Assembly (NCBI GenBank): GCA_022649665.1
Contig: JALCOL010000008.1
Location: 1-64,000 of the forward strand
DNA length: 64,000 bases
Direction: 5' to 3'
Source: Enterococcaceae bacterium
GTDB taxonomy: Bacteria > Bacillota > Bacilli > Lactobacillales > Enterococcaceae
Shown here: positions 22,660-34,243 of the stretch, piece after piece
How the letters are laid out: every line of letters begins with the position of its first letter
Numbering within the stretch: position 1 is the first letter of the stretch
Notes under the pieces: generated by a model
Told to the model about the DNA's origin: nothing
The model's input: only the letters and a program-made list of their open reading frames with translations
Database searches by the model: none
Translations under genes and position numbers: made by a program

Positions 22660-25600
22660 ATTTACATCCACTATTTTAGATTTTCTACAGACAAATCGAC
22701 CTCAGGAAACGCCGGCATAGTCATATTTACATTCCACTATTTTAGATTTTCTACCGAAGCGTTCCCGGTAACGGACAACGATCAACTGCATTATTTACAT
22801 TCCACTATTTTAGATTTTCTACTTCGCGTTCCAGCCGACATCCACATTTCCAACGGTATTTACATTCCACTATTTTAGATTTTCTACTTATCTTAAAATC
22901 CAAGCAACGTTTGTCCGGCTTTATTTACATTCCACTATTTTAGATTTTCTACTTATCTTAAAATCCAAGCAACGTTTGTCCGGCTTTATTTACATTCCAC
23001 TATTTTAGATTTTCTACTTCCAATCGTCGTTGCAATACCGGCAACTGCAGACATTTACATTCCACTATTTTAGATTTTCTACTTGCGCAGCATGAAAGGG
23101 AAGGAGTGGGGCATGAAATTTACATTCCACTATTTTAGATTTTCTACCTGATCCGGAACCTGAACCAGAACCTGAACCGGAATTTACATTCCACTATTTT
23201 AGATTTTCTACCTCCTGCCGCGGCGCTTGTCCGGCATTCCGTTCGCATTTACATTCCACTATTTTAGATTTTCTACCTTCGCTGATTGATACAATATGTT
23301 CGCATAATTCTTGATTTACATTCCACTATTTTAGATTTTCTACTAAGAGCGATCCAACCGTTTCACGCGTCAAGCGCATTTACATTCCACTATTTTAGAT
23401 TTTCTACTAAGCACGTTTACGACCTAAGACACTCATATAGTGCATTTACATTCCACTATTTTAGATTTTCTACCGTATGCACAAGAAGAAAACTTACTAC
23501 GTAAATACATTTACATTCCACTATTTTAGATTTTCTACCGGCGGTTGAAGAGACCCATCCACGCTTTAAACAGCATTTACATTCCACTATTTTAGATTTT
23601 CTACGCACCTGCCGAGTTAAAGAATCGATGAATTCTTCTTATTTACATTCCACTATTTTAGATTTTCTACATGCAGCAGAACATGAGAAAAAGTACGGTG
23701 ATGTTTATTTACATTCCACTATTTTAGATTTTCTACCTCGGTAAATGATTTTGATCGTGTAGGAGGTTGCTTATTTACATTCCACTATTTTAGATTTTCT
23801 ACCGGTTACTATCTCCCTAAGTCTAAAACAATGTTTGATTTACATTCCACTATTTTAGATTTTCTACGAGAACTTTGAGGCAGAGAGATCCTATAAGCAA
23901 AGATTTACATTCCACTATTTTAGATTTTCTACATGCAGCAGAACATGAAAAAAAGTACGGTGATGTTTATTTACATTCCACTATTTTAGATTTTCTACCT
24001 CGGTAAATGATTTTGATCGTGTAGGAGGTTGCTTATTTACATTCCACTATTTTAGATTTTCTACCGATGTAACTATCATCATGTTTCATCCTCCTTTTCT
24101 ATTTACATTCCACTATTTTAGATTTTCTACGGTTTTTGCTCTTCTATTGACGTTGGGAGCTTGTTCATTTACATTCCACTATTTTAGATTTTCTACCAGT
24201 TTTGGCAGCTGCGAGGTCATAGCCCGCGCTTATTTACATTCCACTATTTTAGATCTTCTACCCTCGGACTTAAATTCATAAATACCGTTTTCTCTCATTT
24301 ACATTCCACTATTTTAGATTTTCTACGTCACGTATCAGATCGGCGACAGCGGTATCCAAGTCCATTTACATTCCACTATTTTAGATTTTCTACAATGTCG
24401 GGTCAATGACCTGCATGAGCCCTTTCGAATTTACATTCCACTATTTTAGATTTTCTACGAATCTATTCTAAAATTATATGAAAATATATTTTCATTTACA
24501 TTCCACTATTTTAGATTTTCTACTGAAATGATTGATTTCGAGGTCGCTGTTCAAATGAATTTACATTCCACTATTTTAGATTTTCTACGGTGATCGCTGA
24601 TGGCAAAAAGTCATGGCAGTCACAATTTACATTCCACTATTTTAGATTTTCTACTGCCATGCCCTTGATACCGCTGCTTGCTTTTTCGCTATTTACATTC
24701 CACTATTTTAGATTTTCTACAAAACAGCTTACTTGCATATCAAATATTCCAACGAATTTACATTCCACTATTTTAGATTTTCTACAGAGATCCAAAATAC
24801 ACGAATAAACAATTGATCGCATATTTACATTCCACTATTTTAGATTTTCTACAGTCGCGTTAGCGATCGAAAAGACGGCGAAAAACAAATTTACATTCCA
24901 CTATTTTAGATTTTCTACGCGATCGTTTCTTCGCCTAATTTAACAAAGCGCGCAGATTTACATTCCACTATTTTAGATTTTCTACCTGCGGACCCGGCAA
25001 GATATTCGTGGTCACGCATTCATTTACATTCCACTATTTTAGATTTTCTACTGGTCCCGACTCTGACTAAAGGACATTCAGCGTTCACATTTACATTCCA
25101 CTATTTTAGATTTTCTACCGAATGGGCCAAAGAATACGCAAACGATCATGGTATTTACATTCCACTATTTTAGATTTTCTACTCACAGCGTCCACATCAA
25201 TCACTTTGTCATTGTAATATTTACATTCCACTATTTTAGATTTTCTACCACAATCCGCCACTGCAGTTAACCGTTTCGGATCTATTTACATTCCACTATT
25301 TTAGATTTTCTACTTAATCGGTCCAGCCAGGTCTACGGTCGGAAAAGTATTTACATTCCACTATTTTAGATTTTCTACACAAACAAAAGCGCAATATGAA
25401 CAGACCTCAACGAAATTTACATTCCACTATTTTAGATTTTCTACCGCCCTTCGGCAGCCACATCAGCGCATTTCGCGCTTATTTACATTCCACTATTTTA
25501 GATTTTCTACCAAATCGTGCCCGATCAATTAAAACTTTATCTTCATTTACATTCCACTATTTTAGATTTTCTACCGGGCAAAAACAAACGACACGCTTGC

Positions 25601-25705
25601 GTATCAGATATTTACATTCCACTATTTTAGATTTTCTACCGGGCCGACAATGTACCGTGAGATTCCGGAGGATAAATTTACATTCCACTATTTTAGATTT
25701 TCTAC
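22660..25705 (-). CRISPR. Type I-B CRISPR array, 47 repeats and 46 spacers
   Basis: The 30-base repeat, read in crRNA orientation on the minus strand, begins GTAGAAAATCTAAAATAG and ends TGGAATGTAAAT; Cas6 cutting should leave ATGTAAAT as the 8-nt 5' handle. Spacers are 34-38 bases. Repeat and spacer lengths add up exactly to the array span. The leader end is at 25705 next to cas2. The leader-distal repeat (22660-22688) lacks one base, and the repeat near 24234 has one T to C change. Spacers 4 and 5 (from the left) are identical; spacers 16-17 recur as 20-21 with one base different. Spacer 12 (23408-23443) matches the resident prophage. Confidence 0.98.
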
Positions 25706-25890
25706 TCTATGGCATGATTCTAAGATTTTTCAAGGGTTTATTGTATCATTTCTGTCGATAGTAAAAAAGCAATTAGACATTTATATAGAATAACGATTTG
25801 TTTTTAATTAATCCTGAAGATCAGCTTATTTGTTTTATCTGTCATAACAGCTGAAAAAACGATTAATTGACTATCGACAGATTTGATGTT
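25706..25890 (-). promoter_or_regulatory. CRISPR leader with long inverted repeats
   Basis: The AT-rich leader lies between the last repeat and the cas2 stop. TCTGTCGATAGT (25751-25762) is repeated inverted as ACTATCGACAGA (25870-25881), and the pairing extends to CAATTA (25770-25775) with TAATTG (25864-25869) after a 7-base bulge. Nested inside are AATTAATC/GATTAATT and TCAGC/GCTGA. A minus-strand TACAAT box about 45 bases before the first repeat may be the array promoter. The inverted repeats could anchor the Cas1-Cas2 complex or a host factor; that is inference. Confidence 0.7.
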
Positions 25891-26172
25891 TTAGAAAAAA
25901 TTTGAAACCATTTCAGAGGTGTCAATGCCTAAGTACTCTTTTTTCAACCATTTTTTGTTTGTGTTTTTAAAAATCAATACGGAATCAAGATCTTCTCGAA
26001 TGTATTTCTGCAATTCTTGCTCAAGTTCCTTCAATTTAGCAGGGGTCAGTTCACCTTCGAAAACTGACTTTTGGACATGGGTCAAATATTTCTTGCATGT
26101 TTTAAATACTCGATTTAAAACGCGACTCCCTTTTTTATCTATTGAGATATCATATACCAAAATTACATACAT
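25891..26172 (-). CDS. cas2: CRISPR-associated endonuclease Cas2
   Basis: A 93-residue Cas2 with the ferredoxin-like start MYVILVYDISIDKKGSRVLN and the conserved FKTCKKYLTHVQKSVFEGEL. With Cas1 it forms the complex that integrates new spacers. ATG 26172 is taken as the start; the open frame extends five codons upstream to a TTG that overlaps the cas1 stop, and the ribosome site GGTGG favours the ATG. It is the last cas gene before the leader. Confidence 0.96.
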   Translation of the reverse strand: MYVILVYDISIDKKGSRVLNRVFKTCKKYLTHVQKSVFEGELTPAKLKELEQELQKYIREDLDSVLIFKNTNKKWLKKEYLGIDTSEMVSNFF

Positions 26173-26177
26173 TTTTT

Positions 26178-27167
26178 TCACCACCAAATTTTAAATGGCT
26201 CATATTCTTGATCAGACATCAAGTGTTTGATCAATTTATAACACTCTAATCTCATTAGCCTTCGATAGGAGACATTTCTTTTTAATTCCCGATGCCGGAT
26301 AGTTTGATTCAAGCGATCATCAAACTGGCGCAAAACTTTCTGTTGCCCTTTTTGTTTCAAGTAGTTTCCAGCTGAACCTTTTTCAAAATCTTGCTCTGTA
26401 ATAATTTTTTTATTAATAAGTGAAAAAATCAATCGATCCACAATTAGCGGTTTAAATATTTCTGCGATGTCTAGCGATAAAGAAAATCTTCTTTCAGAAT
26501 TACTATGGAGATAGCTGATCGTCGGGTTGAGTTGGCTGACATATATTTCAGATAAACAAGCGCTATAAGTCAACATGTTTAAATACGACAGCAACGCATT
26601 GACCATATTGTCTGGCGGTCGCCGAATTCGGGCTTTAAATTCAATGTCGGTATTAAAAATCGCTTCCCAGCATCCATAATAAATTTGGTGAATATTTCCT
26701 TCTAGGCCCATCAATTCATTTATTTTTAGTGCTCTGAGGATCCGCTTTCTGAGCGCCTCGATCTGCTGGATCGCTTCTTCGAGTTCTTTTCCACGTCTGC
26801 GATAGTATTGTAAATTTCGCAAGCAATTCGCTGCTGCCCCACCGACAAACTTTTTTGCCAATATCAATCGCTTTTCTTCATCTATGGAAAAAAGGACTTG
26901 GTTCACTAGCAAATTTCCTGAAACATTTTTTTCTCGTGAATAAAATGTCCCTGTGTAATATCCATAGTAATTAAAAAAATGAACTGGGATTTTCTTTTCT
27001 GATAAATAGTTCAAACATTTCGTATTTGTTGTCACTTCTCCAAACAGATAAATATCGCGCGTCATCTCAATTTTCAGATCTTTTTTTCGCCCATCTGTCG
27101 TCTCCATCCGCACCACATTGTCTTTCCGGCTCAGTGTACCATTGGAATATAGATAATAGCTTTCCAT
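26178..27167 (-). CDS. cas1: CRISPR-associated integrase Cas1, I-B type
   Basis: A 329-residue Cas1, the spacer-integrase subunit. The metal ligands are visible: E156 in GLEGNIHQIYYG, H221 in SYLHSNSERR and D233/E236 in LDIAEIFKP. Start at 27167 is set by AAGGAGG, inside the cas4 3' end region. It overlaps none of cas2 but follows cas4 closely, consistent with a cas4-cas1-cas2 adaptation module. Confidence 0.98.
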   Translation of the reverse strand: MESYYLYSNGTLSRKDNVVRMETTDGRKKDLKIEMTRDIYLFGEVTTNTKCLNYLSEKKIPVHFFNYYGYYTGTFYSREKNVSGNLLVNQVLFSIDEEKRLILAKKFVGGAAANCLRNLQYYRRRGKELEEAIQQIEALRKRILRALKINELMGLEGNIHQIYYGCWEAIFNTDIEFKARIRRPPDNMVNALLSYLNMLTYSACLSEIYVSQLNPTISYLHSNSERRFSLSLDIAEIFKPLIVDRLIFSLINKKIITEQDFEKGSAGNYLKQKGQQKVLRQFDDRLNQTIRHRELKRNVSYRRLMRLECYKLIKHLMSDQEYEPFKIWW

Positions 27168-27184
27168 ATTAGATTGGTTCCTCC

Positions 27185-27673
27185 TTAAGAAAAACAATAT
27201 TCATAATATGCGCAACTTTTACAAAATAATTTGCTTACAAGTTTTGGTACTTGTTCAGCAGAGATAATCCCTTTGATTCTCGATAAGATCTTTTCCAACT
27301 CTTGTTCCTCTTCATTTGTCAAAGTCACTTCGATTCGTTCACGAAGTTTCGGATAATCCAGAAATCCTTTTTCAATTTTTACATCCTTTTTTCGCAAATA
27401 ATAGATATAGTAGCGCAATTGCCACAAAGCAGCAGGCTCGATTGCTTTCGATTTCTTGACTTCATGCAGTATTTTCCAATCTTCTAAGAAATCAATATTG
27501 ATCGTTCCATCTAGCATGATTTGCTTTCTTTGGTTCGAGTAACTCTTTTCATCGAGCAGCTTGCCTAATTGAACATTTTCGTGCTCTTCTTCGTATTGTA
27601 ATCCATGAGCAAACAGCCAAAGTTTTCGTTCACAAACGAAATAATAATTGATCATATTTCCGGTAATTCGCAT
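27185..27673 (-). CDS. cas4: CRISPR-associated exonuclease Cas4
   Basis: A 162-residue Cas4 that trims prespacers and helps select the PAM. The iron-sulfur cluster cysteines are C14 (YFVCERKLW) and C151, C154 and C160 (FCKSCAYYEYC). The RecB-like nuclease core includes DFLEDWKILHEVKKSK with the E-x-K motif. It lies between cas3 and cas1, the usual I-B order. Confidence 0.96.
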   Translation of the reverse strand: MRITGNMINYYFVCERKLWLFAHGLQYEEEHENVQLGKLLDEKSYSNQRKQIMLDGTINIDFLEDWKILHEVKKSKAIEPAALWQLRYYIYYLRKKDVKIEKGFLDYPKLRERIEVTLTNEEEQELEKILSRIKGIISAEQVPKLVSKLFCKSCAYYEYCFS

Positions 27674-27685
27674 ACGAAACCTCTT

Positions 27686-29962
27686 TCAAAAAAAATGATC
27701 TTCATAATTTATCGATTTTTTGGGATAAAAACCGCTTTTAGAAGTATATTCTCCATCTATGAAATCAATTTGATTATATCGGTTGATCCTAACAGAACGA
27801 ATTTGATCATTTTTTACTGCTTCTCTGAAAATATACTCTTGTACTGACAACATATATGCGCCCAATAAAACTTTGGCAATAGTTTTCTGTTCATGAAGTT
27901 TCTTTCTTTCTGCAGAAGATGTTCTTCGCATCGGGGTCTTCAAGATCACTAATAGTCTATCGATTTCAGCTTGATTCTCGTGATAAATTGTCTCTGGAAT
28001 CACTTCCCGTGTATTAATATTGCGAAATAGCTTTTGAACTTCCTTTTTGCTTTTTTGATCATTTTCAATAGCTTCTAACCAATCAACCATATTATTGATT
28101 CGTTCATAATATTTAGTCCTTTTCATTCTTTCAGTAGAATAAGCATTAGCGATCAGATCCATCTTTTGATTTTCAGTCATAATTCCTTTAAACTCTCCGA
28201 GAGCTTCCTTCGCAATATTGAAAATCTCTTGCTGGACAACGACTTGTTCTCTTTTCCCGATGCCGCTGGTGACTGAATCTCCACCATTGAACACAAAAAC
28301 ATTTGCCTTGTGTTTATTTTTCAACCGTCGTTTGCGATAACAACGACCCATTCGTTGAAAAAGACCATTCAACTCAGATAACTCTGTCAAAAGTATATCG
28401 AAATCAATATCAAGCGAGGCTTCTACTACTTGCGTTGCGACCCAGATTCCTGTATCAGTGGATTTAGCAAATTCTAAAATGTCTTTTTCTTTTTGCTGGC
28501 GGTCTCCACGTGTAAACTGACTATGCAGCAAATTTAAAGTAATTCCTTTTGGCAATTCTTCTTTTAATTCATTATAGATTTCTTTTGCTTTTCTGATTGT
28601 ATTACAGATCACCAATACTTTATTATTCTGATAACTCGTGATCACATCGTCAGCCTGCAATTGATCGGGGATCACCTGAAGATAGTGGCGTTCCAATAAC
28701 TTGTTATCTAGGAAAGGCTGTTTATTATAGACCAGTTGGATTTCATTTTTTTTAAATAATTCGATAAGATATTCTGGCATCGTTGCCGTCATAATCATAA
28801 ATTTCCCGCCATATTTTTGTATTTCTTTCAGTCCCTTTAAGAGATATGCCAAAAGGTCTGGTGAATACATCTGGATCTCATCGATTACGATTTTGGAATA
28901 AGAAAATGTTGCCAATTTGGATTCAAATCCACGATAATGATAAACAAAATCGAAAGTTTGATCCAATGTAGTAATCGTTAACGGAAACGACCAGCTCTTA
29001 GTATCGTTCAGATAAGATTCCATACTTTCAAAATCAGCAAGGATTTCTTTTTTTCCGTTGAGTAAAACCGCAAAACTGTCTGAGTGGAGGATGCCGACCT
29101 GCTCAGTAATCTTATCCGAATCAGCAATATCTTCAGCAATTCGCTGATAAATAGCATTAATTGCCGTTTTTAATGGCAGCGTAAAGAAAGCTTTGTGGTT
29201 TCCGATCCATCGCAATCCAGCCTCTGTTTTTCCAAGACCAGTCTGTCCGAGAACTAAAAGGTTATCATTTTGGTGCTCATGAGCATAATTCTGCATTGGA
29301 TTCCAGTCAGCAAATTCATCAGCAGATTGCTTTTTCCATTTTTCCAACATACGCGTCATATTATTTTCTAAAAAATTTGCTGGATATTCTACCAGATAGT
29401 ATCCGCTGGCAGCATAATCGATTTTATTCAATAATCCTTTCAACATCACATAGGAATGAAATGACGGGTCGCTGCTGCTGACCGGTATATCCAGTTCATA
29501 AAAGCGTCCACTAAGCTGTTTTATTTTCGCTGGTCGCAAAAGACCCAACTCCACATATGGAAATGTTTGACTCGAGGAATTTAAATTCTCGATCTCCTGC
29601 GCATAATTTTTTGGATCAATACTGCTAAAATCTCGGTCATGATGCAGCGCTACCGCTTGGATCAATGCTTGAACTTCTGTCAATGGAAACTGCTTTTTCA
29701 ACTCTTTTGCTGGAATCAGCTGTATGCTTAGCAATCCATGCGGTATCTCCCCAATTTTTATTTTGCTATGATCCCGTATTTTTTCTTGAAAAAAGTGATT
29801 CATTTTCCCCAAATCATGATATTTGCATGCAAGCTCAAGCAATTGCCAATTCACGGGGATCTTGGGATATAATTCTTTCAATAATTGATATTTTTTTAAT
29901 AAGTTCTTCGTATGCTCAACAATGGTTTCTTGATTTGACTTTGCCCAAAATCGATCCTCCAT
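27686..29962 (-). CDS. cas3: CRISPR-associated nuclease/helicase Cas3
   Basis: A 758-residue fused Cas3. The N-terminal HD nuclease has YHDLGK with H49-D50 and a second ALHHDRD cluster at 107-111. The superfamily 2 helicase has Walker A GQTGLGKT (239-246), a Walker B box DEIQ at 361-364 and motif VI GLFQRMGRCYRKRR. It is recruited by Cascade to unwind and degrade target DNA. All key residues seem intact, so the interference arm looks functional. Confidence 0.97.
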   Translation of the reverse strand: MEDRFWAKSNQETIVEHTKNLLKKYQLLKELYPKIPVNWQLLELACKYHDLGKMNHFFQEKIRDHSKIKIGEIPHGLLSIQLIPAKELKKQFPLTEVQALIQAVALHHDRDFSSIDPKNYAQEIENLNSSSQTFPYVELGLLRPAKIKQLSGRFYELDIPVSSSDPSFHSYVMLKGLLNKIDYAASGYYLVEYPANFLENNMTRMLEKWKKQSADEFADWNPMQNYAHEHQNDNLLVLGQTGLGKTEAGLRWIGNHKAFFTLPLKTAINAIYQRIAEDIADSDKITEQVGILHSDSFAVLLNGKKEILADFESMESYLNDTKSWSFPLTITTLDQTFDFVYHYRGFESKLATFSYSKIVIDEIQMYSPDLLAYLLKGLKEIQKYGGKFMIMTATMPEYLIELFKKNEIQLVYNKQPFLDNKLLERHYLQVIPDQLQADDVITSYQNNKVLVICNTIRKAKEIYNELKEELPKGITLNLLHSQFTRGDRQQKEKDILEFAKSTDTGIWVATQVVEASLDIDFDILLTELSELNGLFQRMGRCYRKRRLKNKHKANVFVFNGGDSVTSGIGKREQVVVQQEIFNIAKEALGEFKGIMTENQKMDLIANAYSTERMKRTKYYERINNMVDWLEAIENDQKSKKEVQKLFRNINTREVIPETIYHENQAEIDRLLVILKTPMRRTSSAERKKLHEQKTIAKVLLGAYMLSVQEYIFREAVKNDQIRSVRINRYNQIDFIDGEYTSKSGFYPKKSINYEDHFF

Positions 29963-29974
29963 CGGCCCCTCCTT

Positions 29975-31590
<1,616 letters not shown>

Positions 31591-31598
<8 letters not shown>

Positions 31599-33288
31599 CT
31601 GCATTTCCTCCTTTGTTTTCCTGATACTCTTTTCCAATGATCCCTGACACAAATGAATATCCAATCGTTTTAAATAATTCATCATCAAGAAAGATATCTA
31701 AAAATACTTTAGGAACCTGTTTATTGATATACATATAACTGTTCAGCAGAACGTCCATAAAGCTGTCCTTATCATTCGCCCTTAGTGCATTGAGCAGTTT
31801 AAGTCCAATTGATTTCGGCTTATTTTCATTTGAATACTCTTTACGAAACCAATAACCTGCTGTTCGGATTTTCTGGAGTTCCTCTTTTTCCATTTTATGC
31901 ACCTTGATCAGCTCCTCTAAAAATTTTTGATTTATTTTGATCAGATTGAGAATCTGAGCATCATTTGCAAAAACTCTTTCGCCTGTTAGTTTTAACCGCA
32001 AAGCCTGGTAAATCAGCATGAATAAGTTTGTGTTATTTAGCAGGTGAGTGATGCTTTCCTGATAAAGACTATGGTAATCCCCATTTAAATAATATCCAGC
32101 ACTCAATAAGCTGCTTAATTCTGACTGCGAATCGCTAATGGTCTGCAATACTATTTTTGGCAACAGATTAAAATAATAGCGGTCATTTTCAAAGCGCACA
32201 ACTTGGACATCATTCAAGGCCCGTTTATTTTGCCGCACCATTTCTTCTTGGAGAGTCCTGATCAATGCAGCATACGTATTCGTCGTTTTTACATTGTCTT
32301 TGTTCAATTTTAAGATATTCAAACGAATTCCTTGATTGATTTGCAAAAGTACCTGAACCGAGTGATTATCGTTCACAAATAGTCCTTGATTATAAACATA
32401 AGTAAATCCTGCAGGAATACAGGTATAAAGCAAACGGCATATTGGGCACATGTATAAATCATTCGTAAAATTCCAAGCGTTGCTGGTTTTTCTATTTTTA
32501 TCAAAACCTGCTTGATTTATAAAACTGTATGGAATGTCCGCATTTTTAATTAGCCGACCGCAATTCATGCAGTTCAGCTTGTCTTTTTCATGCGTATTTT
32601 TTAAATATTCCAGAACTGGTTCAACAAAATACTCATGATATTTTATAAAAAAATCGCCTTTGCTTTCTTGGCGATTTAAAAATGAGACATCGCTGTATCC
32701 CTTATTAATCACCGAATAGATTTGAATCTTCGCCGGCAAATAGCGTTGAACGTCAGGCCTTTTATAATATTCATATATTTGATCCAGATTTTGATAACAT
32801 TTTTTTACCTGTTCAAGCGTTTCATCTTGCTGATTCTGTAAAGCTGTTTTACCGAATTTGAACTGTTTTAAGCCACTGATCAAGTCCGAAATATCCGTTG
32901 CAGAATCAATCAAGGGATATACTGCCTTGTAACTGTTGCTTTCCCCATATCGTTTGACTAATGTTAGGTATTCCTGAAGTTCTTTCAGCGCCTTCTCATC
33001 AAAATCCTTAAAATCCGTTTGTTCAAACTTATCCTTTTTTTCTTCATATTCCAAAATCTTAGTAATCGAGGACAATGCTTCATATTGCTCGGCAAAATAG
33101 CGAAAGTACTTTTCTTCAAAATTTTTCAGCTCGGTTAGCGGAACAATGATACTCTGCTGATTAATTTCGACATTTTCCTTCCCGATAATATTGACTAATC
33201 CGCAGATTGCAGCATTTTCCATCCAAGAATTCAATCGAAATTCTATTACATCAGGAACAGAAACTGATGATTGCTCGCTTCGAGTCAT
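31591..33288 (-). CDS. cas8b: Cascade large subunit Cas8b/Cst1
   Basis: A 565-residue Cas8 of the Cst1 type, the subunit that reads the PAM and starts R-loop formation. A zinc-binding pair of CXXC motifs is visible: C240/C243 (LNCMNCGRL) and C281/C284 (YMCPICRLL). Start at 33288 follows AAGGAGG, with the cas6 stop one base upstream. Its presence with Cas5t and Cst2 identifies the system as I-B (Tneap variant). Confidence 0.93.
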
Positions 33289-33289
33289 G

Positions 33290-34078
33290 TCAGACGCCTC
33301 CTTGTCGCAATTGTTCCAAAAAACCAAAGTATAACCCGGTTCGTGATCCGAGACCACAGTCACGTATAAAATTCAATAAATAAGGTTCTCCGGTTATTTG
33401 TAGAGTTCCGATACTTCCTTGGCAACATTTTTCATATACCTTGGTGACTGTTTTTTTCATATCGATTGGAGTGATTTTTAATTGCTCGATATCGTATTGA
33501 ACTCCTTTACCAAGATGAGGCACCAGCTTATGAATCAAGTTTTCTTTCAAAACTTCTTCGAATTTTGGATCATCAAAACCATAGAACCAATCTTTTTTTG
33601 TCTCCCTATTATGATCTCTAGCTAGAACTGGTGAAACTAAACGGAAATCAACTGTTTTTTCAGTGATCGGGTCTTGAAAGATCGAGGAGATTCGTTCAAT
33701 GCGAATATGCAAGCTTTCTGATATTTTCAACGATTTCTTTTTTTTCAAATAGGCAAAAGCATTGTATACAGCCATTGCTGTTTCAGCTTGTGGACAAGAC
33801 CAAAGCCAAGTAATATATGGAGTAGTCAGTTGAATTGAATTTTTTTCAAATAAAGCATTGTGAAAAATAATAGCTTGTGAAAATAATTTCTCCTGATCCT
33901 GCAAGTAAAGCTTCTTATATTGTTCAATCGCTGCATTTTCCAACCCTTGCTTCAGCAAAGAGAGAAAGATATTTTGATACCGAATATCAATTTTTGTATT
34001 TATAATGTCTTTCGTTGAATCCGCTTTCATTTTCCGTGAAGACAATTCAGGCACTTCTAGTCGAATCGCAAAGCGCAT
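33290..34078 (-). CDS. cas6: crRNA-processing endoribonuclease Cas6
   Basis: A 262-residue Cas6 that cuts the repeat RNA to make crRNAs. The C-terminal Gly-rich loop GLGSRTGLYFGF near the end is the family hallmark. It is the first cas gene, so its promoter drives the whole operon. I start it at ATG 34078 (nine bases from GGAGG); ATG 34084 is also possible. Confidence 0.95.
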   Translation of the reverse strand: MRFAIRLEVPELSSRKMKADSTKDIINTKIDIRYQNIFLSLLKQGLENAAIEQYKKLYLQDQEKLFSQAIIFHNALFEKNSIQLTTPYITWLWSCPQAETAMAVYNAFAYLKKKKSLKISESLHIRIERISSIFQDPITEKTVDFRLVSPVLARDHNRETKKDWFYGFDDPKFEEVLKENLIHKLVPHLGKGVQYDIEQLKITPIDMKKTVTKVYEKCCQGSIGTLQITGEPYLLNFIRDCGLGSRTGLYFGFLEQLRQGGV

Positions 34079-34114
34079 GAGCATATACCTCCTTTTCTTC
34101 TTTTAAATAAGTTT

Positions 34115-34143
34115 ATCATTGTTTTCAGATAACGTCTACTCAA
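34115..34143 (-). promoter_or_regulatory. Predicted cas operon promoter
   Basis: Minus-strand TTGAGT (34143-34138), 17 bases, AATGAT (34120-34115), giving a start near 34108 and a short leader to cas6. The hexamers are imperfect, so another promoter nearby cannot be excluded. The mini-CRISPR target abuts and slightly overlaps the -35 box. Confidence 0.5.
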
Positions 34144-34170
34144 TTTAACTAAAAAGAAAATTAACCTGGG
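34142..34170 (-). promoter_or_regulatory. Predicted Cascade target site in the cas promoter region
   Basis: On the minus strand CCC (34170-34168) is followed by a 26-base segment starting AGGTTAATTTTC that matches the guide between the two degenerate repeats at 20 of 26 positions. Mismatches fall at guide positions 6, 12, 16, 22, 23 and 25. The segment also lies upstream of the short rightward ORF. Repression by Cascade binding is inferred. Confidence 0.6.
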
Positions 34171-34186
34171 AGATAAATATAGATTA

Positions 34187-34243
34187 ATGTATACAAAAAT
34201 GTTAAAATCAATTAGCAACAGAAATAAGTTTTTCATAATCTAA
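34187..34243 (+). CDS. Very short ORF upstream of mini-CRISPR, candidate CreT-like toxin
   Basis: An 18-codon ORF, MYTKMLKSISNRNKFFII, with AGA and ATA codons and a hydrophobic end. It lies on the same strand and directly upstream of the first degenerate repeat, which its last codons overlap; this is the layout of creT-creA modules. Its only ribosome-like site, GGGAG, is 14 bases away, which is long. It may simply be a chance frame in AT-rich DNA. Confidence 0.25.
   Translation: MYTKMLKSISNRNKFFII

Noticed and set aside
22660-25705. Other spacers matching genes in this window
   Set aside because: Checked by eye against the prophage and host genes; only spacer 12 gave a convincing alignment. 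A full search could still find weaker matches.
23286-25761. Four rightward open frames inside the CRISPR array (near 23286, 24081, 24590 and 25396)
   Set aside because: They are open only because the repeat lacks stops in some frames; each is a string of the repeat-encoded residues F-T-F-H-Y-F-R-F-S-T or L-H-S-T-I-L-D-F-L, with no ribosome site.
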